Positions 1 through 9,892 of a stretch of 64,000 nucleotides of DNA are shown here, piece after piece; the first letter of the stretch is position 1, and each line of letters starts with the position of its first letter. The stretch comes from Leptolyngbya sp. Prado105 (lineage in GTDB: Bacteria > Cyanobacteriota > Cyanobacteriia > Leptolyngbyales > Leptolyngbyaceae), in NCBI GenBank assembly GCA_025454375.1, contig JALOOO010000002.1:1-64000 (forward strand). The letters are read 5' to 3'. Under the pieces are notes generated by a model. That model was not told the origin of the DNA and ran no database searches. It saw only the letters and a list, made by a program, of their open reading frames with translations. Both the position numbers and the translations under genes were made by a program.

Positions 1-848
1 TCGCTGTTCAGCAAGGTCACTCGCTGAAAGGTCACAGTCCGGTTGAGTAACACTCTTCTCAAGCTCGTTTCCAACTGAGCTTGTCGCACCAATCTCGCAA
101 AACCAATTCCCAGTGGAATCATCAAGACCACTGTTAATGCAAGAGTTGAAAACAGCGGTTTGTGGGCACGTCGTAAGGGAGAACAACCGATCATCAGAAA
201 CGTTAGCATACAGGCAAGCGTGATGCCGAGCAGATTCGTTAAGTAGAGCAGTGTTGCGCCGAGACTGAGGGAGCCATCTAAGCGAGAAAGCCCCAATCCA
301 ATCACACAAATGGGAGGCATCAATGCAACCGCGATTGCAGTTCCTGCCAACGTGCCTGAAATCTTCGGCTGCCATTTTGCGTAGGCGCTGATTGCTCCGG
401 CTGCGATCGCAATGCCTAAGTCGAGCAAGGTGGGACGCGATCGCGCCAAGATTTCGGAGCCAAAATTGGGAAGATTGACCAGCACGCCTAACGTCATCGC
501 GATCGCAACGGCTCCAATGGTTCCAAAGATGACTGATCCCAAGCCGTGACGAAACAGCCGCACATCGCCTGTCAATGCCCCAAATGCTAACGCTCGAATC
601 GGTAACATCAGGGGAGCAACAATCATTGCACCAATGATGACGGCTGAGCTATTCGTTAATAAACCAAATGTTGCAATAATACAGGAGCCAACGATCAAAA
701 CGAAGTAAGGACGATCCGGAGTCGCTTCATCTAACAATTCAGTTTGCAGTTGTCGCAGGCGATCAGGCGGAACAGGCAGACGACGAAACTGCCGAAGCCC
801 TTTTCTCATAGACGTTTGACGCAACCACTTGCGAAAACTAATCAACAT
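1..848 (-). CDS. DUF389 family membrane protein (C-terminus cut by window edge)
   Basis: Reverse-strand reading from CAT at 846-848 gives MLISFRKWLRQTSMRKGLRQFRRLP...SSAVIIGAMIVAPLMLPIRALAFGALTGD..., typical of the DUF389 family; open to position 1. Not in the supplied ORF track. Confidence 0.85.
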   Translation of the reverse strand, partial: MLISFRKWLRQTSMRKGLRQFRRLPVPPDRLRQLQTELLDEATPDRPYFVLIVGSCIIATFGLLTNSSAVIIGAMIVAPLMLPIRALAFGALTGDVRLFRHGLGSVIFGTIGAVAIAMTLGVLVNLPNFGSEILARSRPTLLDLGIAIAAGAISAYAKWQPKISGTLAGTAIAVALMPPICVIGLGLSRLDGSLSLGATLLYLTNLLGITLACMLTFLMIGCSPLRRAHKPLFSTLALTVVLMIPLGIGFARLVRQAQLETSLRRVLLNRTVTFQRVTLLNS

Positions 849-1040
849 AGCATCCTCCCATCCCCAGGCTTGAATAAGCTCTTCACTGATTAGCTTCTAA
901 CCTGGGAAAGGGGTCATCTAGCGCAGGTCTGAATAGGCTGAACGCGCACTCCAAAGAGATAACGAGGGCAGCGTGAGGCGAGAAGTCGTTCTGAGGATCT
1001 CAATTTCCCGTTAGGATGATAGAAACCTCACCTATTCAAG

Positions 1041-2462
1041 TTGATGACCGACTCTGTGAACCCACTTCTAGCCCTCAACTACGAGCCTGCGTTTGAGCGT
1101 TTAGGAGATGATTTTTCCGATCGCGTTTCTGCCGCTAATTTTCCCCAGCACATTCTGAGATTTCGCAATGACGATATCTTGACGCAATTGGGCTTGAGCG
1201 ATGTCACAGACGAGCATTTCATCGAAGCATTTGGTAAATTTCAGGGGCGCGAACCCTTGCTTGCCATGCGCTACCACGGGTATCAGTTCGGAACTTACAA
1301 CCCGGCTTTAGGAGACGGGCGGGGGTTTCTATATGGGCAAGTTCGCGCTCAAGATGGCGAGTTGTATGATTTCGGAACAAAAGGCTCTGGGACAACGCCT
1401 TATTCGCGAGGGGGGGACGGTCGCCTGACCTTAAAAGGCGGAGTGCGCGAAGTATTAGCGGCGGAAATGCTGCACCGCTTAAAGGTGAGAACTTCGCGCT
1501 GTTTTAGCCTGATTGAAACGGGGGAAGGACTGTGGCGTGGAGATGAGCCTTCACCGACTCGATCCTCTGTGATGATTCGCTTTAGTCGATCGCATATTCG
1601 CTTCGGGACTTTTGAGCGACTTGATGCGATCAATCGCAAAGATTTGATTGCGATTTTGCTCGACCATGTGATTGAGATTTACTATCCGCACTTGATGAAT
1701 GAGCCAGATCGCTATGCTTTATTTTATGCAGAACTCGTTGAAAAAGTCGCCGAATTAGTTGCGCAATGGATGGCAGCAGGATTCTGTCATGCCGTGCTAA
1801 ATACCGACAACATGTCAATGACTGGAGAAAGCTTTGATTATGGTCCGTATGCTTTTATTCCGGCGTATCAACCTGAATTTACTGCGGCATATTTTGATTA
1901 CTATGGACGCTATGCCTATGCAAATCAGCCCGAAATTTGCTACTGGAATTTAGAAATGTTGCAGGCTCCGTTGAAGCGAGTCATTTCGGCAGAAGATCTC
2001 AAATCGGGATTGTCTAAATTTGCCGATCGCTATGAAAAATCTTATCGTCAGAGAATGCTATATCGGTTGGGATTCGATCAGTTAGAATCGGCGATCGCGG
2101 CAAATTTGATTCGAGAAACGGTGCTATTTCTCAAGGAATCTCAAATCGACTATCACGATTTCTTTGCTCAGATTGCTCAACAGTTCGATCGCAGTTGGAG
2201 CGAGAATGCAAGTCACATTTTCTCTCAGCATGAAACTTCTAACACGGATTTAGCAAAGCTGTTTGAGAATTGGCGACAGAGTTATTGCCAAGCCTTAAAT
2301 ACATTGAGCCATGCTGAACTCGAAGACGTTTCTACACGATTGAGCGCTTATAATCCTGACTTCGGCTTAGTGCGATCGCAAATCGAAGCGGTCTGGCATC
2401 CAATTGCAGATGACGATAACTGGCAACCGTTTTATGCTTTACTCACTCGAATTCGTAAATGA
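1041..2462 (+). CDS. SelO/YdiU family protein (pseudokinase-fold protein AMPylator)
   Basis: Full-length ORF with [78 protein letters not shown]. Confidence 0.93.
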   Translation: MMTDSVNPLLALNYEPAFERLGDDFSDRVSAANFPQHILRFRNDDILTQLGLSDVTDEHFIEAFGKFQGREPLLAMRYHGYQFGTYNPALGDGRGFLYGQVRAQDGELYDFGTKGSGTTPYSRGGDGRLTLKGGVREVLAAEMLHRLKVRTSRCFSLIETGEGLWRGDEPSPTRSSVMIRFSRSHIRFGTFERLDAINRKDLIAILLDHVIEIYYPHLMNEPDRYALFYAELVEKVAELVAQWMAAGFCHAVLNTDNMSMTGESFDYGPYAFIPAYQPEFTAAYFDYYGRYAYANQPEICYWNLEMLQAPLKRVISAEDLKSGLSKFADRYEKSYRQRMLYRLGFDQLESAIAANLIRETVLFLKESQIDYHDFFAQIAQQFDRSWSENASHIFSQHETSNTDLAKLFENWRQSYCQALNTLSHAELEDVSTRLSAYNPDFGLVRSQIEAVWHPIADDDNWQPFYALLTRIRK

Positions 2463-2499
2463 TATCAAATCAATGGTTCCAGGTTAAACCTTCTTAGAG

Positions 2500-2545
2500 C
2501 GCTCCCCCAACCCCTTTCTAAGGGAGATTGAAGGGGGATCAAAGA
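2500..2545. repeat. G/C-tract imperfect inverted repeat in intergenic space
   Basis: ctcccccaacccctttctaagggagattgaagggggatc; CCCCC...GGGGG arms, a common type of cyanobacterial intergenic sequence. Confidence 0.4.
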
Positions 2546-2583
2546 TCTGTTCGATTTGGTATGCTCCCATCCAAAATTTAATC

Positions 2584-3162
2584 TTGCCTGAAATGATGCT
2601 GCAAACGCCTGTTCTATTAACTTCCAGATTAATTGTTCGGATGCTTCAGCAAAATGACACGAACGCGATCGTCAACTATTACAACGAAAATCGAGCGTTT
2701 TTAGAACCGTTTGAGCCATTTCGTCCTAAAAATTTCTACAGCCGTGATTTCTGGTCGCAACAGATCGAGAAAAGCCTGATCGAATTTGGCTACGATCGTT
2801 CTCTAAGGTTATTTCTATTTAAGAAAGATGAGCCGAGAAAAATCATTGGGGCAGTGAATTTTACCAATATCACTCAAGGCATTATTCACTCTTGTAGTTT
2901 GGGCTATAGCCTTGCTGAAACCGAACAAGGAAATGGCTACATGAATGAAGCATTAGAAGTTGCGATTCGCTATATTTTTCATGATTTGAATTTGCATCGA
3001 ATTACTGCAAACTATATGCCGCATAACCGACGCAGTGCAGGCGTTTTGAGACGACTTGGATTTACGATCGAAGGTTATTCTAGAGATTACTTACTGATCA
3101 ATGGCAAGTGGGAAGATCATATTCGCACGAGCTTAATTAACCCAGATTGGAGAGAGGAATGA
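2584..3162 (+). CDS. GNAT family N-acetyltransferase (RimJ/RimL-like)
   Basis: [14 protein letters not shown]..., [59 protein letters not shown]. Confidence 0.88.
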   Translation: MPEMMLQTPVLLTSRLIVRMLQQNDTNAIVNYYNENRAFLEPFEPFRPKNFYSRDFWSQQIEKSLIEFGYDRSLRLFLFKKDEPRKIIGAVNFTNITQGIIHSCSLGYSLAETEQGNGYMNEALEVAIRYIFHDLNLHRITANYMPHNRRSAGVLRRLGFTIEGYSRDYLLINGKWEDHIRTSLINPDWREE

Positions 3163-4517
3163 GCGATACAATTGCCGCGATCGCGACTGCAATCGTGCCT
3201 GAGCAAGGCAGTGTTGGAATTGTCAGGTTATCGGGATCTGACTCAGTTGCGATCGCCAAAACACTCTTTCAATCTCCCGGTGATCAAACCTGGGCAAGTC
3301 ATCGGATTTTGTATGGATTCATTCGTCATCCGGAGACGGATCGAATTGTGGATGAAGCTTTACTTTTACTCATGTTGGCTCCACGATCGTACACGCGCGA
3401 AGATGTCGTCGAACTGCATTGTCACGGTGGAATTATGGCAGTGCAGCAAGTTCTGCAACTTTGTCTCGAACAGGGTGCAAGACTGGCGCAGCCTGGAGAA
3501 TTTACGCTCAGAGCCTTTCTGAATGGACGCATTGATCTGACACAAGCTGAGAGTATTTCAGATTTAGTCGGAGCGCGATCGCCGCAAGCTGCCCAAACTG
3601 CTTTAGCTGGACTCCAAGGCAAACTTGCGAATCCCATTCGCCAACTTCGCACAACCTGTCTCGATATTTTGGCAGAAGTAGAAGCGCGAATCGACTTCGA
3701 GGATGATCTGCCGCCGTTAGATGAAGACTTAATTCGATCGCAGTTTGAGCAAGTGTTAGCAGAAGTAACGCAGATCCTAGCAACTGCCGATCGCGGAGAG
3801 CTACTTAGAACGGGGCTAAAAGTTGCGATCGTTGGTCGTCCGAATGTGGGTAAATCGAGCTTATTGAATGCCTGGAGCCGCAGCGATCGAGCAATTGTGA
3901 CGGATCTTCCAGGCACGACCCGCGATATCGTTGAGTCTCAGCTAGTCGTTGGGGGAATTCCGATTCAAGTTCTCGATACCGCAGGCATTCGAGAAACAGA
4001 GGATCAAGTAGAAAAAATTGGCGTTGAGCGATCGCGTTTAGCGGCTGAATCGGCGGATTTGGTCTTATTTACAATCGATGCTGAGGCAGGATTTACCGAT
4101 CTCGATCATGAAATTTACGATCGTGTCTGCGATCGACCTTTGATTCTAGTCATCAATAAAATTGATCTCGCTGAACCAACTTCAAAACTCCCGCCAGCGC
4201 TAAAAATTGTGAAAACGGCTGCGGCTCAAAATCAAGGGATTGATGCGCTAGAAATCGCAATTTTAGACATCGTTCAATCGGGTCAGGTTCAAGCCGCAAA
4301 TTTAGATTTAGCGATTAATCAACGTCAGTCGGCAGCATTAACCCGCGCAAAAACAGCACTCCAACAGGTACAAATGACGATCGCAAATCAACTGCCGCTT
4401 GATTTTTGGACTATTGATTTGCGAAGTGCCATTCAAGCATTAGGTGAAATTCTAGGCGAAGATGTGACAGAATCGGTTCTCGATCGTATTTTTAGCCGAT
4501 TCTGCATTGGTAAGTAA
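3159..4517 (+). CDS. mnmE: tRNA uridine-5-carboxymethylaminomethyl(34) synthesis GTPase MnmE
   Basis: [26 protein letters not shown]..., [44 protein letters not shown]-terminal FCIGK. ATG at 3159 preferred over the TTG at 3147. Confidence 0.97.
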   Translation: MSDTIAAIATAIVPEQGSVGIVRLSGSDSVAIAKTLFQSPGDQTWASHRILYGFIRHPETDRIVDEALLLLMLAPRSYTREDVVELHCHGGIMAVQQVLQLCLEQGARLAQPGEFTLRAFLNGRIDLTQAESISDLVGARSPQAAQTALAGLQGKLANPIRQLRTTCLDILAEVEARIDFEDDLPPLDEDLIRSQFEQVLAEVTQILATADRGELLRTGLKVAIVGRPNVGKSSLLNAWSRSDRAIVTDLPGTTRDIVESQLVVGGIPIQVLDTAGIRETEDQVEKIGVERSRLAAESADLVLFTIDAEAGFTDLDHEIYDRVCDRPLILVINKIDLAEPTSKLPPALKIVKTAAAQNQGIDALEIAILDIVQSGQVQAANLDLAINQRQSAALTRAKTALQQVQMTIANQLPLDFWTIDLRSAIQALGEILGEDVTESVLDRIFSRFCIGK

Positions 4518-4562
4518 ATCATTAGACTTCTTGCAGATTCGGTTCATCTCATTTGCGGCATT

Positions 4563-4622
4563 CACCCGCGCGTAAACGGCGGGTTAGCAGGACAACCCTG
4601 CTCAACCAGGCGGAATGCTCCC
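4563..4622 (+). repeat. Core fragment of the dispersed hairpin element (copy C)
   Basis: CACCCGCGCGTAAACGGCGGGTTAGCAGGACAACCCTGCTCAACCAGG matches the core of the elements at 17952-18154 and about 31828-32030; terminal repeats not found. Confidence 0.6.
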
Positions 4623-4654
4623 AGTCCAAATGTGAATTCGATTCAAATCACCTT

Positions 4655-5485
4655 CTAGTAATCTTTGTCGCTATTTTTGAAAGTTCGCCGCATCGCCCAT
4701 TGCAGGAAGTCGGGGAACAGTTTATTTGAAATCAAAGAAGCATTCGCAGAACCGACCATCACATCTGTCTTCTTGTGCTTCACCGCATTCCAAATTGCTT
4801 TCGCCACATCTTCGGGTTTCTCAACTACGGGAACATTCAAAACCTGCTCTAACTGCTTGCGCCGCGCGATCGCATCCTCCTGATCCTTGCCCGGAAAGAA
4901 CGCCCGCTCCATAAAGTTACTTTTGATCAAATTTGGATAGATGCCACAGACTGTAATCCCTTTGGGCGAAAGCTCAGACTGCAAACTTTGAGTCAAGCCC
5001 GTAATAGCAAATTTACTCGTTGTATAAGGGACAAGATAGGGAATCGGAACCTTTCCACTTGAGGAGGACACATTCACAATCATGCCGTGACCTTGAGCAA
5101 TCAGGTGCGGCAGCAAAAAATGAATCGTATGAATATATCCCCAAAGATTTGTGTCAAGCGTCGTATGCCATTCTGCTAATGAGAAACTATCAGCAGGCCC
5201 AGAACTATAAATGCCAGCATTATTGACTAAAACATCGATCGAGCCATACTGAGCGATCGCTTGATCGATCAATTTCCGCACCTGCTCTGGATCACGGGTA
5301 TCCGTTGGAATTGCCGTAACAGAGGGTGCAAATGCCTTGACTTCTTCAGCCGCTGCATTTAAGCGATCGACAGTGCGGGCAGCCATAATCACATTGTAAC
5401 CATTGTGAGCAAACTGAAGCGACGTTGCTTTACCAATCCCTTGAGATGCGCCAGTGATCAGAACTGTAGAAGCCATAACATTCAC
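4655..5485 (-). CDS. SDR family NAD(P)-dependent oxidoreductase
   Basis: TVLITGASQGIGKATSLQFA, NNAG, YTTSK; Rossmann SDR motifs. Start may be the internal MASTV. Confidence 0.92.
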   Translation of the reverse strand: MNVMASTVLITGASQGIGKATSLQFAHNGYNVIMAARTVDRLNAAAEEVKAFAPSVTAIPTDTRDPEQVRKLIDQAIAQYGSIDVLVNNAGIYSSGPADSFSLAEWHTTLDTNLWGYIHTIHFLLPHLIAQGHGMIVNVSSSSGKVPIPYLVPYTTSKFAITGLTQSLQSELSPKGITVCGIYPNLIKSNFMERAFFPGKDQEDAIARRKQLEQVLNVPVVEKPEDVAKAIWNAVKHKKTDVMVGSANASLISNKLFPDFLQWAMRRTFKNSDKDY

Positions 5486-5766
5486 AACTTTGAAACTTCT
5501 TTCAGTGTGCTTGAAACCGCATTCAATACCTCTGACTTCCGTTAGATTTTAGAAGTTTGAAATTTAATTTAACAAATATCAACCCTTGAGCAAAATCGAC
5601 CGTCTCTGCGATAGATAAGAGTTTCGCCCCGCAGAGAGATAGCTTTAATCCCCGCAATTTATAAATTAGGCTCAGCAGACAAAGCGGAAAGCAGAAATCA
5701 TTTTCGATCACTTTCCTCAGAAATGTTAAAATTTGTAAAGAAGGTTTTTGATAAACCTCGATCGTT

Positions 5767-6546
5767 TTGTGGAGTCCTCTCGTGGTTTCTTTTCGTTCAG
5801 CCCCTGTCCAGCCTGATCAAGATGCTCAAATCCAACTCGATCGAGGTGTATTTGTCGCATTGACGGTTTTAGGAATCTGGGCAGCTAGTTTATTTGTACT
5901 CTTAACTCTTGATATTACCTCCCTATCGATTCCGATCAGGATTGCAGGCGTTTTACTACAGACATTTCTCTATACAGGATTATTCATTACGGCGCACGAT
6001 GCAATGCACGGGGCTGTCGCTCCTAGCAATCGTAAATTGAATGACTTGATTGGATCGGTTGCGCTGTCTGTCTATGCTTTGTTTTCATTGAAATCGATGA
6101 TCAAAACGCATTGGGAGCATCATGCACATCCGGCTTCTGAGTTTGACCCAGACTTTCACAATGGCAAACATAAGGGACTGCTTGCCTGGTATTCCTACTT
6201 TATGGTGCGCTATTGGAGTTGGACGCGGATTATTTCTCTCGTGGCAATCTTCCACATTGCACATCGGTTGCTGCACGTCCCTGAGGCAAATCTCACCTGG
6301 TTTTGGGTAACCCCTTCGATTTTGAGTTCAGTACAATTGTTCTTTTTTGGGACATTTCTACCGCATCGTGAACCAGAGGGAGGATACCAAAACGAGAGTC
6401 GTGCGATGAGTACTCGCTGGTCGCCATTTTGGTCATTTCTAAGCTGTTACCACTTTGGCTATCACCTTGAGCATCACGAGCGTCCTGACCTCGCCTGGTG
6501 GCAACTTCCTGAACTGCATCAGCGAAAACTGCGAGAAGAAGGCTAA
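5767..6546 (+). CDS. crtW: Beta-carotene ketolase, CrtW-type (fatty acid desaturase superfamily)
   Basis: FLYTGLFITAHDAMHGAVAP, THWEHHAHPASEFDPDFH, CYHFGYHLEHHERPDLAWWQLP histidine boxes. Start uncertain (TTG 5767 or GTG 5782). Confidence 0.87.
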   Translation: MWSPLVVSFRSAPVQPDQDAQIQLDRGVFVALTVLGIWAASLFVLLTLDITSLSIPIRIAGVLLQTFLYTGLFITAHDAMHGAVAPSNRKLNDLIGSVALSVYALFSLKSMIKTHWEHHAHPASEFDPDFHNGKHKGLLAWYSYFMVRYWSWTRIISLVAIFHIAHRLLHVPEANLTWFWVTPSILSSVQLFFFGTFLPHREPEGGYQNESRAMSTRWSPFWSFLSCYHFGYHLEHHERPDLAWWQLPELHQRKLREEG

Positions 6547-6561
6547 GCTTAGAAATAAAGC

Positions 6562-7407
6562 TTGCAGGACTGGGTTATGGCAGATTGGGTGAAATTGCTC
6601 AATGAGTATTCAAACAGAGATTTAGAGCAGCGTAAGGTCTGGTACTCTCCGGTTGTCGAAGCTTACGATCGAGGAAGACCCGGATATCCAGAGGATCTGA
6701 TTCGCAAATCGATCGAAGCTGCTCATCTTGCTCCAGATGCCAAAATTCTCGAAGTCGGTTGCGGTTCAGGGACTGCAACCCTTGATTTTGCGAAGTTAGG
6801 ATATGAAATTGATGCCGTGGAGCCAAACCCAGAATTCTGTCGCATTGCAGCGCGAAATTTTGCCGAATTTCCGAAAGTAACTCTCTTCCAGCAATCTTTT
6901 GAAGAATGGCAAGTTAAACCCGCAGAATATCAGATTGTTCTAGCCGCAAATGCTTGGCACTGGATTGCATCAGATATTAAGTATGTCAAAGCATCAGAAA
7001 CTCTAAAAGAGGGTGGCGCTCTCGTCCTGCTGTGGAATATGTCACTGGAGCCAAGTATTGAAGTTTATCAGGCATTGAATCGGGTCTACCAACAATATGC
7101 ACCGACGATCGCACCCCAGTATGAAGGTCGGGATAAACAGCTTGAGATTTTGCGGGGTTTAGGTAGATTAATCAGAGATTCAGGATTGTTTGAGCCTCCA
7201 ATGATTGAGAGTTCGTGCTGCGAGAGAACTTACGACACAGAGCGCTATCTCGATCTGCTCAGTAGCTATTCACAATATGTCTCACTTGATCCACGAGTGC
7301 GAGAAGCATTGTTTTTAGGGTTAAGAACGACGATCGAGCAGCAGTTTCAAGGCAAGATTCAACTCTTTAACCTGGCAGCGTTTCAGATTGCTAGAAAGGT
7401 GGGCTAG
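6562..7407 (+). CDS. Class I SAM-dependent methyltransferase
   Basis: YDRGRPGYPEDLIRKSI, ILEVGCGSGTATLDFAKLGYEIDAVEPN; start uncertain. Confidence 0.88.
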   Translation: MQDWVMADWVKLLNEYSNRDLEQRKVWYSPVVEAYDRGRPGYPEDLIRKSIEAAHLAPDAKILEVGCGSGTATLDFAKLGYEIDAVEPNPEFCRIAARNFAEFPKVTLFQQSFEEWQVKPAEYQIVLAANAWHWIASDIKYVKASETLKEGGALVLLWNMSLEPSIEVYQALNRVYQQYAPTIAPQYEGRDKQLEILRGLGRLIRDSGLFEPPMIESSCCERTYDTERYLDLLSSYSQYVSLDPRVREALFLGLRTTIEQQFQGKIQLFNLAAFQIARKVG

Positions 7408-7428
7408 TCGTTCGTGGGGTCGCAGTCT

Positions 7429-7794
7429 TCATTGCCTGGGAGTCGCCCAAGAAAAGAACACTGCAATTCCAGCAAGATTAAAGAGCAGGGTTAGCACTGC
7501 CCCGATCACAACTCCCTTAACCAGGGAGTATCGACGATCGCGGAGCAAAATCAGGATGACTGGAATCACATAAAAAAGCTGAAACACTCCAATGCCAACG
7601 AGCATAAATACAAGCGATGTATAGCCATTGAGCAGAATAAACAGGGCTGGATTCTCAGATTGAGTTGAAAGGGTCACAACCAATAAGTAAATCAACAGCG
7701 CGATCGCAATTGCCAAGAGCAGGGCAATCCCATGCAGCCCGATGAGTAATAAAATACCGCGTAAAATTTTCCGACCTTGATTTGATTCTGCCAT
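7429..7794 (-). CDS. Small polytopic membrane protein, paralog of 9555-9887
   Basis: MAESNQGRKILRGILLLIGLHGIALLLAIAIALL...; several hydrophobic segments; resembles the 110-aa ORF two genes upstream. Confidence 0.7.
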   Translation of the reverse strand: MAESNQGRKILRGILLLIGLHGIALLLAIAIALLIYLLVVTLSTQSENPALFILLNGYTSLVFMLVGIGVFQLFYVIPVILILLRDRRYSLVKGVVIGAVLTLLFNLAGIAVFFSWATPRQ

Positions 7795-7808
7795 GCACTT
7801 TACCTGGA

Positions 7809-9533
7809 CTATCCTATACCGTTTCTAAAACCTGAGTTTGAAGTATTACTGATACATTTTGCGTCCAGTAGCGTGAATCGAGGAGTATTCAATGCAGCGC
7901 AATGCGTGAGTTTTGCCAAAGCAGGCGTTTTTTCTTGCTGGAGATGAGTCAGCGCGATCGTAAACTCTGGCTCGAAGCTTTTGAGCCAGCTTGCATTGGT
8001 GAGATATAGCGGCGTGAATGCAGTTTGTTCGATGAGCCAAAAGTTAATTTGATATTTCTCGATCGTTTGCTTGGCAGCAGTCAGATCTAAACTGTATTGC
8101 GCTTGAATCGTATCTAAAATTCGTTGGCGAATCTGACGGTAATAGCCCAAATGAAAGGGGAGCGCATGTTCTCGGCTAAATAAAACAGAGCGTTGCGAAA
8201 AGGTCGAAATATTGTTGGCTTCATCTGCAAGCGTTGCAATTAAGCTATTCTTGGGTTGAGCTTGCAGAAACTCATAGAGCGCGGTGTCTTGCCCGACTCG
8301 AAAATTTGTATTCGGAAATCCTTGCGAAAATTGAGGATAAGCAACCAGCGCGATCGTTATCAGAGCAACCATCGACAATCCTGCACCCATTGAAAACCAG
8401 CGATGCTGCGAAGCGAAAACTTCACAAGTTCGGCAGAGCGCATCGAGTAGCATCGTCAACACAATCCCGGCTGAAATCGCTAGCACAATCCGCAACGTGT
8501 GCGTGGTGTATCGAGTCGGGAAAAAGAGTCGCAGCAGCAATAAATGAGCCGCCGCAAATAATCCGAATGACACCCAAACCATTTGAGGTAAAAGCGCAAT
8601 TTTAGAATGGATCTGCCGCACTAATAAAAATCGTGATGGAGCGCGCATCACGATCGGCAAAAATACTCCAACCCAAATCAACGGCGGCATCAGGGGCGGA
8701 ATAATCCCGCTATGTTCGCCAATCAGCCAGAATTTCCAAGGATTCGGGTTAAAAAAAGGATGTCTACCTCCGGGGTGAAGCTCCGGCATTGACCAAGCTT
8801 GAGCGCGGGTAATTAAAGGCGCAAATTCTCGCGAACTGAGGGCATAAGGCAGCAATGTGATCGCGCTTAACCCAATACAGAGTCCGACAAATTTAAGTTG
8901 ACTAAAGTCAAGTCGTCTCGTTTTCCAATCCCAAAGTCGAAAACATAAAAGCACGATCGTAATAAATGCTAAAGGCGGATAAATTAGTGCTTGTAGCCCC
9001 AAAACGATGAGCATCCCCACTCGCTGATTACAGAGTAGAGCATAGAGAAATGCTAAAAACAAAGGCGTAACAAACGCTCTCGGAGTCGCAGAACTTAAAT
9101 CGTCTCGAAACCACAAGCTCTGATTAAGCATCAGCGTCGTGATAAATCCAGCGATCGGCAATGGAAAGAGCTTGAGACAAATCGCAAAACTATAAACCGT
9201 TGCAATCAGACCTAACCCAACAGGAAGGACTTTACTCAACCCAAGCGGCTGTACCCCAAACATTGCCATGACTTGATAAATTGCAGCATATCCTGGAGGC
9301 GTAATCGACTTAAAATACTGCACGATCAAGTCATTCGGAAGCAGCGTCGGATCGATAAATTGCTGCATCCAGAAGACATATTCTCTCGCATCATCTTGTA
9401 CCACATACTGCGATCGAAAGGCTTTTTGCAGTGCTAGGCTGCCATAGTATAGAGCGAATCCGATGCTGCAACCGAGCCAAAGCTTCGTCGTCTTAAGGCT
9501 AGTGAGAAATTGATGAACCCGTGAGATCAGCAT
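7809..9533 (-). CDS. Polytopic membrane protein, GT-C glycosyltransferase-like, unknown function; paralog of 20250-21863
   Basis: 574 aa, multiple TM segments, QDDAREYVFWMQQFIDP, SSREFAPLITRAQAWSMPELHPGGRHPFF, LPFHLGYYRQIRQ. Confidence 0.8.
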   Translation of the reverse strand: MLISRVHQFLTSLKTTKLWLGCSIGFALYYGSLALQKAFRSQYVVQDDAREYVFWMQQFIDPTLLPNDLIVQYFKSITPPGYAAIYQVMAMFGVQPLGLSKVLPVGLGLIATVYSFAICLKLFPLPIAGFITTLMLNQSLWFRDDLSSATPRAFVTPLFLAFLYALLCNQRVGMLIVLGLQALIYPPLAFITIVLLCFRLWDWKTRRLDFSQLKFVGLCIGLSAITLLPYALSSREFAPLITRAQAWSMPELHPGGRHPFFNPNPWKFWLIGEHSGIIPPLMPPLIWVGVFLPIVMRAPSRFLLVRQIHSKIALLPQMVWVSFGLFAAAHLLLLRLFFPTRYTTHTLRIVLAISAGIVLTMLLDALCRTCEVFASQHRWFSMGAGLSMVALITIALVAYPQFSQGFPNTNFRVGQDTALYEFLQAQPKNSLIATLADEANNISTFSQRSVLFSREHALPFHLGYYRQIRQRILDTIQAQYSLDLTAAKQTIEKYQINFWLIEQTAFTPLYLTNASWLKSFEPEFTIALTHLQQEKTPALAKLTHCAALNTPRFTLLDAKCISNTSNSGFRNGIG

Positions 9534-9554
9534 TTTAGTCGCTCCTTCGGCAAG

Positions 9555-9887
9555 CTAACTGAATTGGCTATTAAACCAGATGAAGCAACCTGCATTAAGC
9601 AAGGCTGTAATCGCTGCGCCGATCGCGACTCCTTTCATCACGGCAAATCGTTGATTGCGAAACAGTATCACCAAAATTGGAATGAGATAGAGAAATTGCG
9701 AAAGTCCAATTCCGGCAATCCCCATCAGCATCAAGACATTCAGGGGCGGAAACATACCGCTAACCATTGAAGCGATTCCGGCAAATAAAGCTGACAGCAA
9801 AAAGAAAAGAATGACTGCGGCAATATTTAATCCAGTGACCAGCAAAATGCCTTTGAATACATTCAGCCATTCATTTGATTCAGACAT
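9555..9887 (-). CDS. Small polytopic membrane protein, paralog of 7429-7794
   Basis: MSESNEWLNVFKGILLVTGLNIAAVILFFLLSALF... Confidence 0.7.
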   Translation of the reverse strand: MSESNEWLNVFKGILLVTGLNIAAVILFFLLSALFAGIASMVSGMFPPLNVLMLMGIAGIGLSQFLYLIPILVILFRNQRFAVMKGVAIGAAITALLNAGCFIWFNSQFS

Positions 9888-9892
9888 AGGAT

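Noticed and set aside
1400-1639. Antisense ORF inside the SelO gene, and many similar antisense/overlapping ORFs of 60-160 aa across the track (e.g. 3172-3522, 3422-3916, 10255-10521, 28779-29054, 51746-52000, 58895-59404)
   Set aside because: They lie inside strongly assigned genes on another frame, have low-complexity or Arg/Ser-rich translations typical of shadow ORFs, and show no family motifs.
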